NCBI GenBank assembly: GCA_946811185.2
Contig: OX328109.1
Location: 15,660,255 to 15,724,254, forward strand
Length of the DNA stretch: 64,000 nucleotides
Source of the DNA: Hippopus hippopus
Taxonomy: Eukaryota; Mollusca; Bivalvia; Cardiida; Cardiidae
Direction: 5' to 3'
Shown here: piece after piece, positions 56,701-64,000 of the stretch
How positions within the stretch are numbered: position 1 is the first letter of the stretch
How the letters are laid out: each line of letters opens with the position of its first letter
Made by a program: the position numbers and the translations under genes
The notes under the pieces: generated by a model
What the model saw: the letters and a program-made list of their open reading frames with translations, nothing else
Database searches by the model: none
What the model was told of the DNA's origin: nothing

Positions 56701-59700
56701 GTAATCACTGTTGTTTTTTTTAAATGCATACATATTGGATATGCATATAAGCGATAGTGACGCCTTATAAATGTTTCAGGTTTGACTATTCAGACCGGAA
56801 GTTCACCGAGCTAACGGAAGTACTGGAAGGAATTTTTAAGCTGAACGCTCCATTCGCTAAAGAAAACTTCTTTCCATTTACAAGAAATTGGCCTTCGGGA
56901 AAGGAGGTAAAATAATTCTTTTCTAGACATTTTAATTCGTAGAGATAGTTTGATTTGTAAGAACAGATGCTTTACATCAGTATGTTCGTGCAGTCCGATT
57001 TTGGTAGGCCCATAATCCTTAAATATTATAACCTAGTAACTCCTGGCAACAGGTTTTTAGATTTGCTCAAAATGAAGGCATCAAAATATTAGACAACGAA
57101 ATAGATTTTTCCCAAATGTTAAAGTTTGTGATATTGTCTTTGACGGGTCATTAACCAAGAGCACCGCATGCGGGTGCCATCGCTCGACTGCGGTTGCTTT
57201 TTTTTCAGTGATAAGTCGAAAAAAGGGCATAACTGTGTCAAAATAATTTGATGGTTATGTGCCCTTGTTTTATGGGTTTCCCTTACGATAGTTAACAACT
57301 TGTCCGAGTTTGAAGTAAATACCCTAAATTATAGCAGAGATATTACAAAATGCTAAAGTTTTTGTACGATGACGACGCAGACGACAACGCCGGGGCTACG
57401 ACAATATCTCGACGTCGTTCTTCGAAAACAGCCAAGCTTAAAATGTAGAAAAAGGCGCCTTTACGATCACGATCTTGAAAACGTTTGATTGTATGGTAAC
57501 AGGAGAATTGTTAATTTCTACTTTTCACTTTTTCTATTGAAACTGAGTAATTTGTCCAAACATCTGGTTCCAACTATTTTTGTAATTCAGCTTGATAGAG
57601 ATTTGATTGATTTATTGTAATTTAACTTCGCGCTCTTCTTGTTACGTCAAACTGTTAGAGAAACATTATTATCACATAAAACCTTCCCCGACAGTGTATT
57701 AAACCCATGACTTATTTTTAATAATACACTAGTTTATTACATTCTGTTACTAATAATAGTAACATTTTCCACTGAAAATGGTGTATTATTACATTCTGTT
57801 ACTAATATTAGTAACATTTTCCACTGAAAATGGTGTAATATCAGTGTCACGCGAGGGCAGATATGGCGGGGCAACGGGCTGATATCTGATATCCTGCCCG
57901 TTGACAAGATATTTGTTCTAAATCTATAGCAACAGAACACTCGCTCGTAAACTAACGTTCTCAAAACATCCAGTTTGAAAAGAAAGATGGCTGAATCAGT
58001 CCGTCGATCGCTAGAGAACAAATTTTCAGAACTACAGGCAATGATTGAATCGCAAAACCAGCAAAGACATGATAGAGAATAAATTGTTGTTATCTTGGAT
58101 TGGGAAAATTTATCGCGCAAGGCTAGTAGATCTATGAATTTTATTCGTTGAGCCGGGGGAACCGGGCCTGATAAAGTTTTCCAGTCCAAAGCACCAACAT
58201 CTATTCTACTTGTCCTATTTCTCATTTATAATCCGTATCATACTAAATTGAATAGTTGGCTCGGAAAACACACATACCGACATATTTTTAACTTTGAATA
58301 AAGATGAAGAACCGTTTATTTAAAATGTCCTTAAAAGTATTTGCAGCTGCGATAGTCATGATGAATGATGCATGATTACGTCATGAACGTGACGTTTACC
58401 CGCGGAAAAAAGTTGTGTCGAATGAAGACAAGAATTTCTATGTTTTAAGTGTTTAAACATGTAAGAAAACGGAAAAAAATCGAGCGAAGGATCAGTGAAT
58501 GTAATAAACAGGTTATTACACGGCTGATGAGGGCCGGAGAGTGATATCGGCCCGCCACCTCGAAATCTGCCCTCGGGCTTAAGCCCTCGGGGCAGATATC
58601 AAGGTGGCGGGCCGATATCACTCTCCGGCCCTCATCAGCCGTGTGATAACCTCTATATATCAGTGTCACGCGAGGGCAGGCATGGTGGGGCAACGGGCTG
58701 ATATCTGATATCCTGCCCGTTGACAAGATATTTGTTCTAAATCTATAGCAACAGAACACTCGCTCGTAAACTAACGTTCTCAAAACATCCAGTTTGAAAA
58801 AAAAAGATGGCTGAATCAGTCCGTCAGTCGCTAGCGGACAAATCTTCAGAACTACAGGCAATGATTGAATCGCAAAACCAGCAAAGACATGATAGAGAAT
58901 AAATTGTTGTTATCTTAGATTGGGAAAATTTACCGGGCAAGGCGTAGTGTCCATAGGCTAGTAGATCTACGAATTTTATTCGTTTAGCCGGGGGAACCGA
59001 GCCTGATAAAGTTTTCCAATCCAAAGCACCAACATCTATTCTACTTGTCCTGTTTCTCATTTAAAATCCGTATGATACTGAATTGAATAGTTGGCTCGGA
59101 AAACACACATACCGACATATTTTTAACTATGAATAAAGATGAAGAACCGTTTAAAACGTCCTTATACTGTATTTGCAGCTGCGATAGTCATGATGAATGA
59201 TGCATGATTACGTCATGAACGTGACGTTTACCCGCGGAAAAAAGTTGTGTCGAATGAAGACAAGAATTTCTATGTTTTAAGTGTTTAAACATATTAGAAA
59301 ACGGAAAAAAATCGAGCGAAGGATAAGTGAATGTAATAAACAGGTTATTACACGGCTGATGAGGGCCGGAGAGTGATATCGGCCCGCCACCTCGAAATCT
59401 GCCCTCGGGCTTAAGCCCTCGGGGCAGATATCAAGGTGGCGGGCCGATATCACTCTCCGGCCCTTATCAGCCGCGTAATAACCTCTATGTATTATCGTTT
59501 TTTGATCAATTTTCAGTCATGAGCGCGTGAAGGTTGAGAAACCAACCACAGTAAATGCCGGAAGTTGTACTACTACGCCGTTTCGCGGAATAATGACGTC
59601 ATTGTTGCTAAGGCGTGCACGCGTGGACAGTTTTTGATTTTCATGTTTAATAAAAAGCAAGAAATGCAGCGAAAGCTTTTTAAAAACAACAAAATTGCTG

Positions 59701-61475
59701 AATTAGTCACACTTACCCCATCTAGAATTTTTTTCTTTTTTTTTTATCCTACTTTTGGTGTAAACATCATGGAGCTACCTACTTTTGTATGTACACATTT
59801 GAAACCGAACTACAACTGTAAACATGGACCCGTGAATAGTATATATGCAAAAAGTGATGATGCAGGAAATTCTTTTGTCTGTCATTCGTTTTATGTGATA
59901 AATAGAATCTTACATTCGCGTTTATGTATTATCATTTTTATCAAACTCGTTGACTAAAATGTACAGTATTTGACGCTCGCCAAGGCTCGTGTCATACAAT
60001 TTTTGTCAACTCGTTTGATGAAAATGATAATACATAAACACTCATGTAAGATCCTCTATTTAGTAAACAACAGCCTAGAAATAATGACGCAGTCATGTTA
60101 ACTGTGTTTTTCCACAGACGAATTTTAAGTTTGAGTCACATTTATGTTGTCGTCTGCCTATGCTCTCAATTTGGTCGAGTCCAAAATTTTTTGTTTGGTA
60201 ATGCGTGACAGTGTAGGCCTATCATGTAGGTGAATGATTTCTAACTTGCCACAATTTCTTTCCATACATTTTTGAAGAGAACATTTTTAGCACTATTCGA
60301 CGGCTGAAAATATATTCCATTGGAACTCAGACAGATTTTCATTAAATAGATTGAACTAAACAAGCTAGACGGTATAGATCAAATACCAGATTGCACGTTC
60401 TACGCAGTTTGATCTTGATCTATGCTATCCGCAACAGCCCCTATTCCTCCCAAGGCTCGAAAGGGTCGATTCTAATCCTATACACAAAGCCCTATTCATG
60501 AGTATCATGGATGATATTGCAGCTTATTCGGAAAAGGACGGCAGCCATTGATCGAGTCAAGGCTTACCTTTCTGAAACAATAGAAGAACACAAAGCCACG
60601 TTTGACACAGAGAATATTCGAGATTTCATTGATCTTTATCTGAAGGCATCACGTGACGAGTCTGACCCGGAACTGTTTACAGGTAGTGAAACCATTTCAT
60701 TTGCTTGGGTCCAAGCGGTAATAATCGTTTTATTGACTCTCTATGCGGCGGTCTCCCTTCACAATCCATACAGGTCTGCTGGAAAAGGGTTTATTACTTT
60801 CGTAATTATTGTACCCTCATCTTTGACAAAGTAAAGTCCGAATATATAAAAGGAAAAAAATGACAGGGCTGGAATCCAGGATACCATTTCATGCGTACAT
60901 GATGCAAATGTGGTGGTAAAGTATGGCTTCGTAAGTCCTATTCTGATGAGTGCAGCCTTTCAAGATCTGTAAGAATACATAAATATGTTGTTCCGAAATC
61001 TTTTAATGGAAGAAAACCTGCAAGGCGATAGAGTCAAAATATACCCAACGTTGGCATCAAGATACTATGGATTCGGTCTCTTAAAATTCGATCTTACCCT
61101 GTCTAACCCTTAACCAGACGACATTTTACATCAATCCAAACTGAAAGCATCTCCAGACGAAAAATTGTGGAAAAGGAGAAAATGCTGGTTACCAGCATTT
61201 TCTCCCTTTCCCACATTATTTTCGAAAGCCCACATCCCCACGGAGCTGTTTGGTAAAGGCTAAATACGTTTGAATTCGACTTTTAACACCATTCAAGCAA
61301 ACATCATTCCTTAACATATTTAATGTATTTGTCTGTAGAAGCTAACGTCTACAAGATCATCGTGGATCTATTTCTGGCGGGAGGAGAGACGACCGGAACC
61401 AGTCTAGACTGGGCGTTGTTGTACATGCTGAAATATCCGGAAATACAAGAAAAATGCTACCAGGAAATAAACAAG
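41870..61475 (+). CDS. Cytochrome P450, CYP2-like (5' six exons; 3' part not in window)
   Basis: This is an ER-membrane haem mono-oxygenase of the CYP2 clan. Coding exons: 41870-42099, 54335-54471, 56108-56333, 56780-56906, 60523-60682, 61339-61475 (1,017 nt, 339 codons). Every junction has GT..AG ends and matching phase. Exon 1 has an N-terminal hydrophobic anchor, then the proline-rich hinge LPPGPFAWPVIGN and KTYGNIY. Exon 2 carries FTDRPELF. Exon 3 carries the C-helix WKTLRRFTLQALRDFGVGK. Exon 5 carries NIRDFIDLYLKA. Exon 6 carries the I-helix oxygen-activation motif LAGGETTGTSLDWALLYM and KYPEIQEKCYQEI. The K-helix ExxR and the cysteine haem-ligand loop (about 160 residues more) were not found up to base 64000, so the gene most likely continues to the right. 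Tandem ATGs (41870, 41873) make the exact start uncertain. Intron 1 (about 12 kb) contains the virus-like element. Confidence 0.93.
42269..42545 (+). repeat. Left terminal inverted repeat of the Polinton-like element
   Basis: This matches the reverse complement of the right end, including the inner landmarks GAGATTTGATCAAAATTAG and AACATTACAAGGAAG. The TIR contains an internal fold-back near its tip (GTCTGACT.../...GAGTCAGAC) and an ATAA/AAATA microsatellite at about 42365-42445, which differs in length from the right copy. Confidence 0.85.
43017..44037 (-). repeat. 1-kb internal duplicate of the element's own 49294-50309 segment
   Basis: This block is nearly identical to 49294-50309, including the tail of the plus-strand ORF, the convergent minus-strand hydrophobic ORF and the coiled-coil ORF. 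It is flanked by a 74-bp direct repeat (42945-43018 and 44034-44107) that begins GTTTCTACGCGGCGGC. The block interrupts otherwise unique sequence. Confidence 0.85.
43349..43947 (-). pseudogene. Duplicate copy of C-terminal part of the coiled-coil/membrane ORF
   Basis: Two overlapping minus-strand frames, 43947-43549 and 43567-43349, duplicate the reading frames at 50219-49821 and 49839-49621 with very few substitutions. The first frame is a charged helical stretch followed by a hydrophobic segment and a proline-rich piece. The second is a Gly/Ala/Leu-rich hydrophobic protein with probable membrane segments. It lacks the upstream part of the gene, so it is a truncated copy made with the 1-kb block. 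Confidence 0.7.
44749..45240 (-). mobile_element. mariner-type transposon remnant (3' part of transposase)
   Basis: On the minus strand, about 45235-45020 encodes the C-terminal end of a mariner transposase: the catalytic-region motif HAPYSPDMASMDF, then after a frameshift FDSFHDL and QWVHRHNKCIELGGDYIEKN followed by a stop. The segment ends at about 44753 in GGGGTGTCCCAGAATTACG, resembling a mariner terminal repeat. The N-terminal helix-turn-helix and first catalytic Asp are absent. It is inactive and sits inside the Polinton-like element. Confidence 0.8.
45559..46824 (-). pseudogene. Virus-like element gene with hydrophobic segment, interrupted by a MITE
   Basis: The start codon is at 46824. 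The frame has an in-frame TGA near 46773 and another early stop after a hydrophobic stretch near 46530. The coding segment continues to about 46364, is interrupted by the MITE at 45686-46357, and resumes to a TGA at 45561-45559. The 6-bp duplication TGGATG (minus strand) flanks the MITE. The predicted protein has a Ser/Pro-rich N-terminus, a basic charged stretch and a hydrophobic probable membrane region. Similar ORFs occur in related invertebrate elements (recall, not searched); the function is unknown. Confidence 0.6.
45686..46357. mobile_element. 0.67-kb MITE with GCCACCATA ends, copy B
   Basis: Terminal inverted repeats start TATGGTGGCAT and run about 45 bp (…TCTGCCACGAGATACGAGAT). An exact 6-bp target duplication CATCCA flanks it (45680-45685 and 46358-46363). 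The inner ends also form inverted ATTATCGCGAT-type stretches. It is homologous along its length to copy A at 39402-40080. No ORF of note. It is inserted in an ORF of the Polinton-like element. Confidence 0.9.
46848..47102 (-). CDS. Small uncharacterised virus-like element ORF (84 aa)
   Basis: An open minus-strand frame whose ATG overlaps the stop of the upstream ORF by one base (TAATG at about 47102), as expected for compact viral genes. The protein has a basic N-terminus (MTRRGKILGIGL) and a hydrophobic C-terminus. It appears intact. I do not recognise a fold. Confidence 0.55.
   Translation of the reverse strand: MTRRGKILGIGLSSKRQSDEVTVGVSVDEKFIPGCEITLRTSPRKHDNFDKPIIVNAGSVINFVCKAKNSTTENTVASLLIMLI
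47102..47416 (-). CDS. Uncharacterised charged virus-like element ORF (104 aa)
   Basis: An open minus-strand frame beginning MSIFEKKKRVG with a heptad-like charged middle, probably helical. It sits immediately upstream of the 84-aa ORF with a 1-base stop/start overlap, so the two may be co-transcribed. The poly-T/A run inside codons 6-8 (FEKKK) is a likely frameshift hotspot. Function unknown. Confidence 0.55.
   Translation of the reverse strand: MSIFEKKKRVGDVETLTTHVKNFYNRIRPNEEFQRSIQKQHTYKYVEIEERLTKSTIENTLLKDSVENLKDKLVVTIFAESRGALLKNKVLSFGNGGNETVLVT
47430..48074 (-). pseudogene. Putative structural (minor capsid/penton-like?) protein of the virus-like element
   Basis: I place the start at 48074 (MYHTISNITD), because the frame upstream of it is only poly-A/T-coded Phe. 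It runs about 195 codons to an in-frame TAA near 47490. The reading frame then continues about 20 codons to a second TAA near 47430, so the stop is probably a nonsense mutation. Motifs NGAPSTVLSCVPIDNKEFGD and HPEFKYFTSGAITEFELKV resemble a conserved companion protein of capsid genes in invertebrate Polinton-like elements (recall). A jelly-roll penton role is inference. It is divergent from the 48157 ORF across a poly-A tract. Confidence 0.5.
48104..48156. promoter_or_regulatory. Poly-A tract between divergent virus-like element genes
   Basis: Nearly pure A (interrupted by single Cs) occupies the whole gap between the minus-strand start at 48074 and the plus-strand start at 48158. The equivalent divergent gap at 50961-51017 holds a T-run of about 22. 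Such tracts exclude nucleosomes and could be the shared promoter; replication or assembly slippage could also have lengthened them. Confidence 0.35.
48157..49645 (+). pseudogene. Conserved large protein of the virus-like element, frameshifted
   Basis: It starts with ATG at 48158 (MTVEQAFKYN). The opening frame closes at 48349, but similarity-type coding sequence continues in other frames through about 48760 and again in one long open frame from 48771 to 49472 (RAGIGRINDSIRIYCWAILG, QTRTDILGIGQAFDAQKQFL, NFVYRLGLYMSPSDMELRIG). A Lys-rich A-tract follows. A final hydrophobic tail, with VGSISVGQAALFIF just before the stop near 49644, overlaps the convergent minus gene. I recognise this as a conserved but unnamed family in invertebrate elements; function unknown, probably virion-related. 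At least two frameshifts and stops break it. Confidence 0.6.
49621..50960 (-). pseudogene. Coiled-coil/membrane protein of the virus-like element, fragmented
   Basis: It starts at 50960 (MAEGGYDFDNPIFDEENYD). The frame is broken at an A-run near 50650, continues at 50598 (MHRYGKGGAQAIRQYLNLPD), then passes through further frames at 50337-50134, 50219-49821 and 49839-49621. The order is acidic N-terminus, basic Gly-rich stretch, long coiled coil, hydrophobic segment, TPTPPPPAS linker, and C-terminal hydrophobic domain (LWALVVLVAGLLYAAAQEY). The collinearity suggests one ancestral gene of over 400 codons with several frameshifts. Family conserved, function unknown; the last 1 kb is duplicated at 43017-44037. 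Confidence 0.6.
51018..52281 (+). pseudogene. Major capsid-type protein of the Polinton-like element (frameshift and stop)
   Basis: The ATG at 51018 opens with MSIYGEKLNPYRKIREPYG. The frame is lost near 51105-51115, then the downstream frame is open through IRISGNEVMSIDDSDIYHYY, LEYEFTFNDYNKVI, NLNVPARSMKGLLMLFEDP and SVPNQLYSQGMRAYQ. An in-frame TAG is at 52006-52008, and the same frame continues to TAA at 52279-52281 (LWLDLRSTNDNSLYGSGR). The total of about 420 codons and these motifs fit the double-jelly-roll-type capsid family I recall from invertebrate Polinton-like elements. Assignment as capsid is from memory of the family, not from a search. Confidence 0.65.
52303..52740 (+). pseudogene. 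Packaging ATPase (FtsK/HerA, A32-like), 3'-truncated
   Basis: Just after the capsid ORF on the same strand. Walker A is CGQTGCGKT, the Walker B region is TLYIIDYCS, and a later SQRYKS sensor-like stretch is visible after a frameshift at a poly-A run (near 52645). The family pumps DNA into capsids of dsDNA viruses and Polintons. The usual length is about 230-280 residues; only about 145 remain. The sequence stops resembling the family at about 52735, where a 45-bp segment similar to 50128-50172 begins. Confidence 0.75.
52766..53439 (-). pseudogene. Charged coiled-coil protein of the virus-like element
   Basis: The start is probably at 53439 (MSVQTVEKLLALHNEGRISD). A Lys/Arg/Glu-rich region contains a frameshift and stops near 53310-53230. 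A long open frame then runs 53227-52766 (KPLCNYLKTYTMFIDKYKDP, RHGDPSTVLNENKVSELYND). The last residues before the stop (RNDEDI) are shared with a stretch of the 50.1-kb coiled-coil ORF, marking a recombination junction. Function unknown. Confidence 0.55.
53562..53837 (-). repeat. Right terminal inverted repeat of the Polinton-like element
   Basis: Inverted partner of the left end. It carries the same tip fold-back, the same CTAATTTTGATCAAATCTCA segment, a TTTA microsatellite, and the CTTCCTTGTAATGTTTGTTT inner landmark. Relative to the right copy, the left copy lacks a few bases just inside this landmark. Confidence 0.85.
53844..54334. other. P450 intron 1, right part
   Basis: Unique intronic sequence between the virus-like element and exon 2. 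No additional feature seen. Confidence 0.5.
55757..55992. mobile_element. Short element (TAATGCATC…ATGGATCC family), copy 2
   Basis: GGAGCAGTCTACCTCATGAT, TTGTTAGACAAAATGGATTT and GGTATAATGCATCACGG match the family. It lies in P450 intron 2, about 115 bases before exon 3. Confidence 0.75.
56336..56736. repeat. ~200-bp tandem duplication at the start of P450 intron 3
   Basis: Two adjacent copies (56336-56536 and 56537-56736) share GGTGGTATACATTGCTATAA, CCATCAGGTTGATT and TAATTGATATTTATTAT, with about 10% difference. Copy 1 starts just inside the exon 3 donor; copy 2 reads ATTAGGTGG where the donor AAGGTAGGTGG stands, so the splice site itself was not duplicated. Confidence 0.9.
57159..57465. 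repeat. Dispersed repeat, GGGCATAACTGTGTCA family
   Basis: Begins CAAGAGCACCGCATGCGGGT and runs to CGAAAACAGCCAAGCT. The least diverged copy of this family here. It lies in P450 intron 4. Confidence 0.75.
57841..59483. repeat. Tandem pair of ~820-bp repeats with terminal palindrome
   Basis: Unit 1 is 57841-58659 and unit 2 is 58660-59483, about 95% alike. Each starts TCAGTGTCACGCGAGGGCAG. Each carries an ATG frame of 31 codons (57987-58082 and 58807-58902; MAESVR… SELQAMIESQNQQRHDRE), then TTACGTCATGAACGTGACGT, and ends in a 141-bp palindrome (58511-58651 and 59343-59483) centred on GCCCTCGGGCTTAAGCCCTC. Just upstream, 57725-57840 holds a ~54-bp repeat twice. They lie in P450 intron 4. Confidence 0.9.
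59897..60064. repeat. Inverted repeat, ~55-bp arms
   Basis: AATCTTACATTCGCGTTTAT…ATCATTTTTATCAAACTCGT and its complement flank a 55-base centre. The frame at 59565-59957 ends in the left arm and shows no family motif, so it is not called. Confidence 0.75.
61109..61265 (-). mobile_element. TTAA-MITE copy, internally deleted, in P450 intron 5
   Basis: Reverse copy retaining ends and palindrome but lacking about 60 bases of the left half. One other fragment lies at about 60110-60205; these are the clear copies I saw on the P450 side. Confidence 0.8.
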
Positions 61476-61816
61476 GTATTTAACTATTCTAAAGCTAGAT
61501 CTGACGAGATTGTTCATATGTTTTCCCTGGAGTTAGGAAAATATCTTTGCATCGAGGTCAAATGATTTACAGGTAGTAAAAATGGGAAAATATTTTATGA
61601 CAAAAAATACAATGTATACCAAACCGTATTGCCTGCTGCCTTTACATTTGGTATGTAGTGTCACCCTAAGTTTGGTTAAATTTTAGCCCTGATGTAAATC
61701 CAAGGCTCTGTCACGGGGATCAGATGACATTTCGATAGGTAAACGAAATTCATAGCCGCAACAGTCCTTTTGTTACGTATAAAAAGTAGTTTTATACGAC
61801 CTTTGTGAAGAGCCTT

Positions 61817-62022
61817 AAGGATAGGGCACCCTAATGGGATTCTTTCAACGCCGAAAAAATCGTACGGATTCGGCTAAGACTCGGGTAATCCGTAATCGAT
61901 GCGGGGAACCAGCGTGTATCGGCCGATCAATTACGGATTACCCGAGTCTTAGCCGAATCCGTACGTTTTTTCGGTGATGAAAGGCGATATTACTAGAACC
62001 CCATTAGGGTGCCCTATCCTTA
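61817..62022. mobile_element. ~205-bp palindromic MITE
   Basis: Arms AAGGATAGGGCACCCTAATG…CCGAAAAAATCGTACGGATT…CTCGGGTAATCCGTAATCGA are inverted around a ~20-base centre. It lies 3' of P450 exon 6. Confidence 0.85.
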
Positions 62023-62253
62023 AATGCCTAAGACGACGATTTAAAATTTATGTGCCTAGCACCTAGACACGTGTTACAATTCTAACTGTATTTCCATGTC
62101 ACTTGGCTTTTAAAATTTGAGTATGATTACCATCAAATTAAAATTTTTGATTAAACAGAATGCGAGTTCCGCAGAACATTTTAAGGCAGTTTGTTCGAAA
62201 TAGACTTTTGACTGGTAAAAGAAACAGAATAATTTCAATAGTGTGTGCACTAT

Positions 62254-62445
62254 ATGGCCTAATCCGAAACAACACTTTCCGTTTCTACGTAATTTTCTGT
62301 TTTGCGCCAGTCTACTGTAGCACAAAATCTAATGTAGTCGTAAAGTGCCGTCTCGGATTAGCCTGCGCGAACTGCGCAGGCTGATCCGAGACGACACTTT
62401 ACGCAAATGTCCGAATGCCCCATTTCGCGTGTTGCAGGCCATATG
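62254..62445. mobile_element. Palindromic MITE (GTCTCGGATCAGCCTGCGCA family), copy 2
   Basis: Same family as 26776-27028: GTAAAGTGCCGTCTCGGATT, CTGCGCAGGCTGATCCGAGA, CACTTTACGCAAATGTCCGA. The left arm is shorter. Confidence 0.85.
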
Positions 62446-62591
62446 ATAAGTCTTCTTTTTTTTTAAATTTTTATTTAAGGTTGTTGGCTCCGGGCGCCCG
62501 GTATCTCTCTCAGACAAAACGTCCTTGAACTATGTACAGGCTACGCTTCTCGAACTTCAGAGAATTTCGAATACACGTAGGTGCATTATAT

Positions 62592-62848
62592 TGAACCTTG
62601 CTCAGTGAAAAGGGGGCTTAATGCATCCGCAAAGAGTGTTGACCCATGTCAGCCTGCGCAGTCCGCCATGGGTCGAAACTCTTTGCTATTTCTAAATTCT
62701 CCTTTTCAAAGGACCATTCTACCTAAGGGTTTTCAGATGGTTGTTAAATAAATAGATTTTATGGATCCATAATGATGTGATGACCTGCTTGGTATAATGC
62801 ATCGCGGGGAAGCATTAAGCCCCCTTTTGCCAGAGCATGGCTCATATC
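62592..62848. mobile_element. Short element (TAATGCATC…ATGGATCC family), copy 3
   Basis: Inverted GGGGGCTTAATGCATC and AAGCATTAAGCCCCCTTTT ends, with GGACCATTCTACCTAAGGGT and ATGGATCCATAATGATGTGA inside. The clearest copy for defining the terminal repeats. Confidence 0.8.
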
Positions 62849-62859
62849 ATATTGCGAGT

Positions 62860-63570
62860 CTCTCTTCCCCCTTCCTTCTGCCACGCTGCTCCCATACCCT
62901 AGCACTTCTGTGTGTGTCGTCTGGACAGTTCCTGAACTCAACTGTAAAATGAACAGGCAATTGGTCAGTTCTGGTCAAACCATCATGGTCCACGGCCCTG
63001 TTATAATGTGGCCAGCGGTGATTCTGAGAAAGTGGAACGGATATACCGGTACACGGTCTTCTTCACTGTCTCCTCGGAAACAGAGAAATTGCTCGGCCAT
63101 CCATAAAGTTAGAGCACAGTAGTGTAGTTGCAACAAGTTGGACTAACCACCGGAAAGTCCTAGGTTGAATGATAGCATGTGGTGAACTTAGTTTACCTAC
63201 CGAACGAGAGGTGAATTAGTTAAAAACTCAGTTGTAGTCTGATGTGTATCAGTACTGGATGATGAGTAAGAGCGGTGTACTCGAAGCAGAGCTAGAAGAA
63301 TTATATTGTTAGCCTTCTTTCTTATCCAAGTCATCGCTTATTTTGTGTCGTTGTATTTTATGGTCTTTAAAAAGAAAAGGGGGTAGTAACTTGATGAGTA
63401 AAATATGTTAAAGCAGAGCTAGGGTTTCGTAAATTCGGCAAACCTCGGGTGATCCGTTAATCAAGTCCCTTGGCTGTATCACGTATCTTGATATGCACCT
63501 ACACGGTACATTTCTTCGCCGGAGATATAGTGCTTTACCTTTCTTAAACGTAATACTCCAATTAGAAAAA
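62860..63570. other. No gene recognised
   Basis: Unique sequence between MITEs. No P450 K-helix or haem-loop exon is visible here. Confidence 0.45.
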
Positions 63571-63576
63571 GAAATC

Positions 63577-64000
63577 ACTAGCCACAATTTTCTATCGGAA
63601 TCTTTCTAAATGCATTTCCATTCACAAACAGTTTGTACATTATTTTCTAAATTAATCTATCAATAACGTAGGCATTTTTCAGCGACAGGTTGCTTATTAC
63701 CGTGGCTGTTGTTGACGTTGGTAATCAATTAATATGGGCGCCGACATGTTTAATATCTTGTGACTGGCAAAATTGCAAAATGGAAACCCCCTTGAAATAC
63801 TGCCAGTCACATGTTCTTAAATATGGCGGCACTCTGTAAATCGATTAGCAATGGGTACAACAGCCACGGTGAAAAGCAGCCTATCGCTGAGAAATGCCAA
63901 CTTAATTGATAGACTGAGTTTAAGAAAAGAAATGTACAAACTGTTTGTCATGGAAAATGTATTTAGAAAGATTCCCATGGAAAATTGTGACTAGTGTTCA
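63577..64000. repeat. ~425-bp inverted repeat at the right edge
   Basis: Left arm CACTAGCCACAATTTTCTAT…AACAGTTTGTACAT…CCGTGGCTGTTGTTG…TTGTGACTGGCA meets its complement TGCCAGTCACA…CAACAGCCACGG…ATGTACAAACTGTTTG…CACTAG-type end, with about 30 bases between the arms and roughly 80-85% pairing. Possibly a complete fold-back element. Confidence 0.85.

Noticed and set aside
57737..59060. Minus-strand frames of 162, 138 and 78 codons
   Set aside because: Antisense of the tandem 820-bp repeats; they cross the palindrome and have no recognisable domain.
59565..59957. 130-codon plus-strand frame in P450 intron 4
   Set aside because: Ends inside an inverted-repeat arm, contains a poly-Phe T-run and shows no family motif.

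Overview
The window is nuclear DNA from an animal. Genes are split into many small GT..AG exons, introns are large, and more than half of the sequence is short non-autonomous repeats. The tRNA-derived SINEs, fold-back elements and ~160-bp tandem-core (pearl-like) elements suggest a mollusc, most likely a bivalve. That taxonomic call is inference; no species-diagnostic locus is present.

Layout. (1) 1-11,170: mostly transposable-element debris (hairpin MITEs, a 0.8-kb element with short tandem subrepeats in its ends, a fold-back element, a SINE, several copies of one ~230-bp MITE). Two weak minus-strand exon candidates lie at 5,248-5,392 and 950-1,200. (2) 11,172-38,777, minus strand: a complete XRCC1 gene. 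I traced 17 coding exons whose reading phases all join, giving 633 codons plus stop, with an N-terminal domain, BRCT1 and BRCT2. Its introns hold dozens of copies of one TTAA-flanked MITE with a large central palindrome, plus SINEs, a minisatellite grown from the end of that MITE, and other repeats. (3) 41,870-61,475, plus strand: the first six coding exons of a CYP2-like microsomal cytochrome P450. The K-helix and haem-binding exons are not seen and probably lie past the right edge. (4) 42,269-53,837: a Polinton-like (endogenous dsDNA virus-like) element inside P450 intron 1, with long terminal inverted repeats and an apparent 6-bp target duplication. It carries decayed capsid-type, packaging-ATPase and several conserved structural or unknown ORFs. 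I see no DNA polymerase or integrase gene. The element has itself been hit by a 0.67-kb MITE and a mariner fragment, and it holds a 1-kb internal templated duplication. (5) 57,700-64,000: a tandem pair of ~820-bp repeats each carrying a 141-bp palindrome, the last two P450 exons, several palindromic MITEs, and a ~425-bp near-perfect inverted repeat at the right edge.

How the parts relate. XRCC1 and the P450 are divergently arranged neighbours, with about 3.1 kb between their start codons, and have unrelated jobs (DNA single-strand-break repair scaffold; membrane mono-oxygenase). The unusual content is the virus-like element in the P450 intron and the layered repeat-in-repeat insertions that record the order of mobile-element activity.
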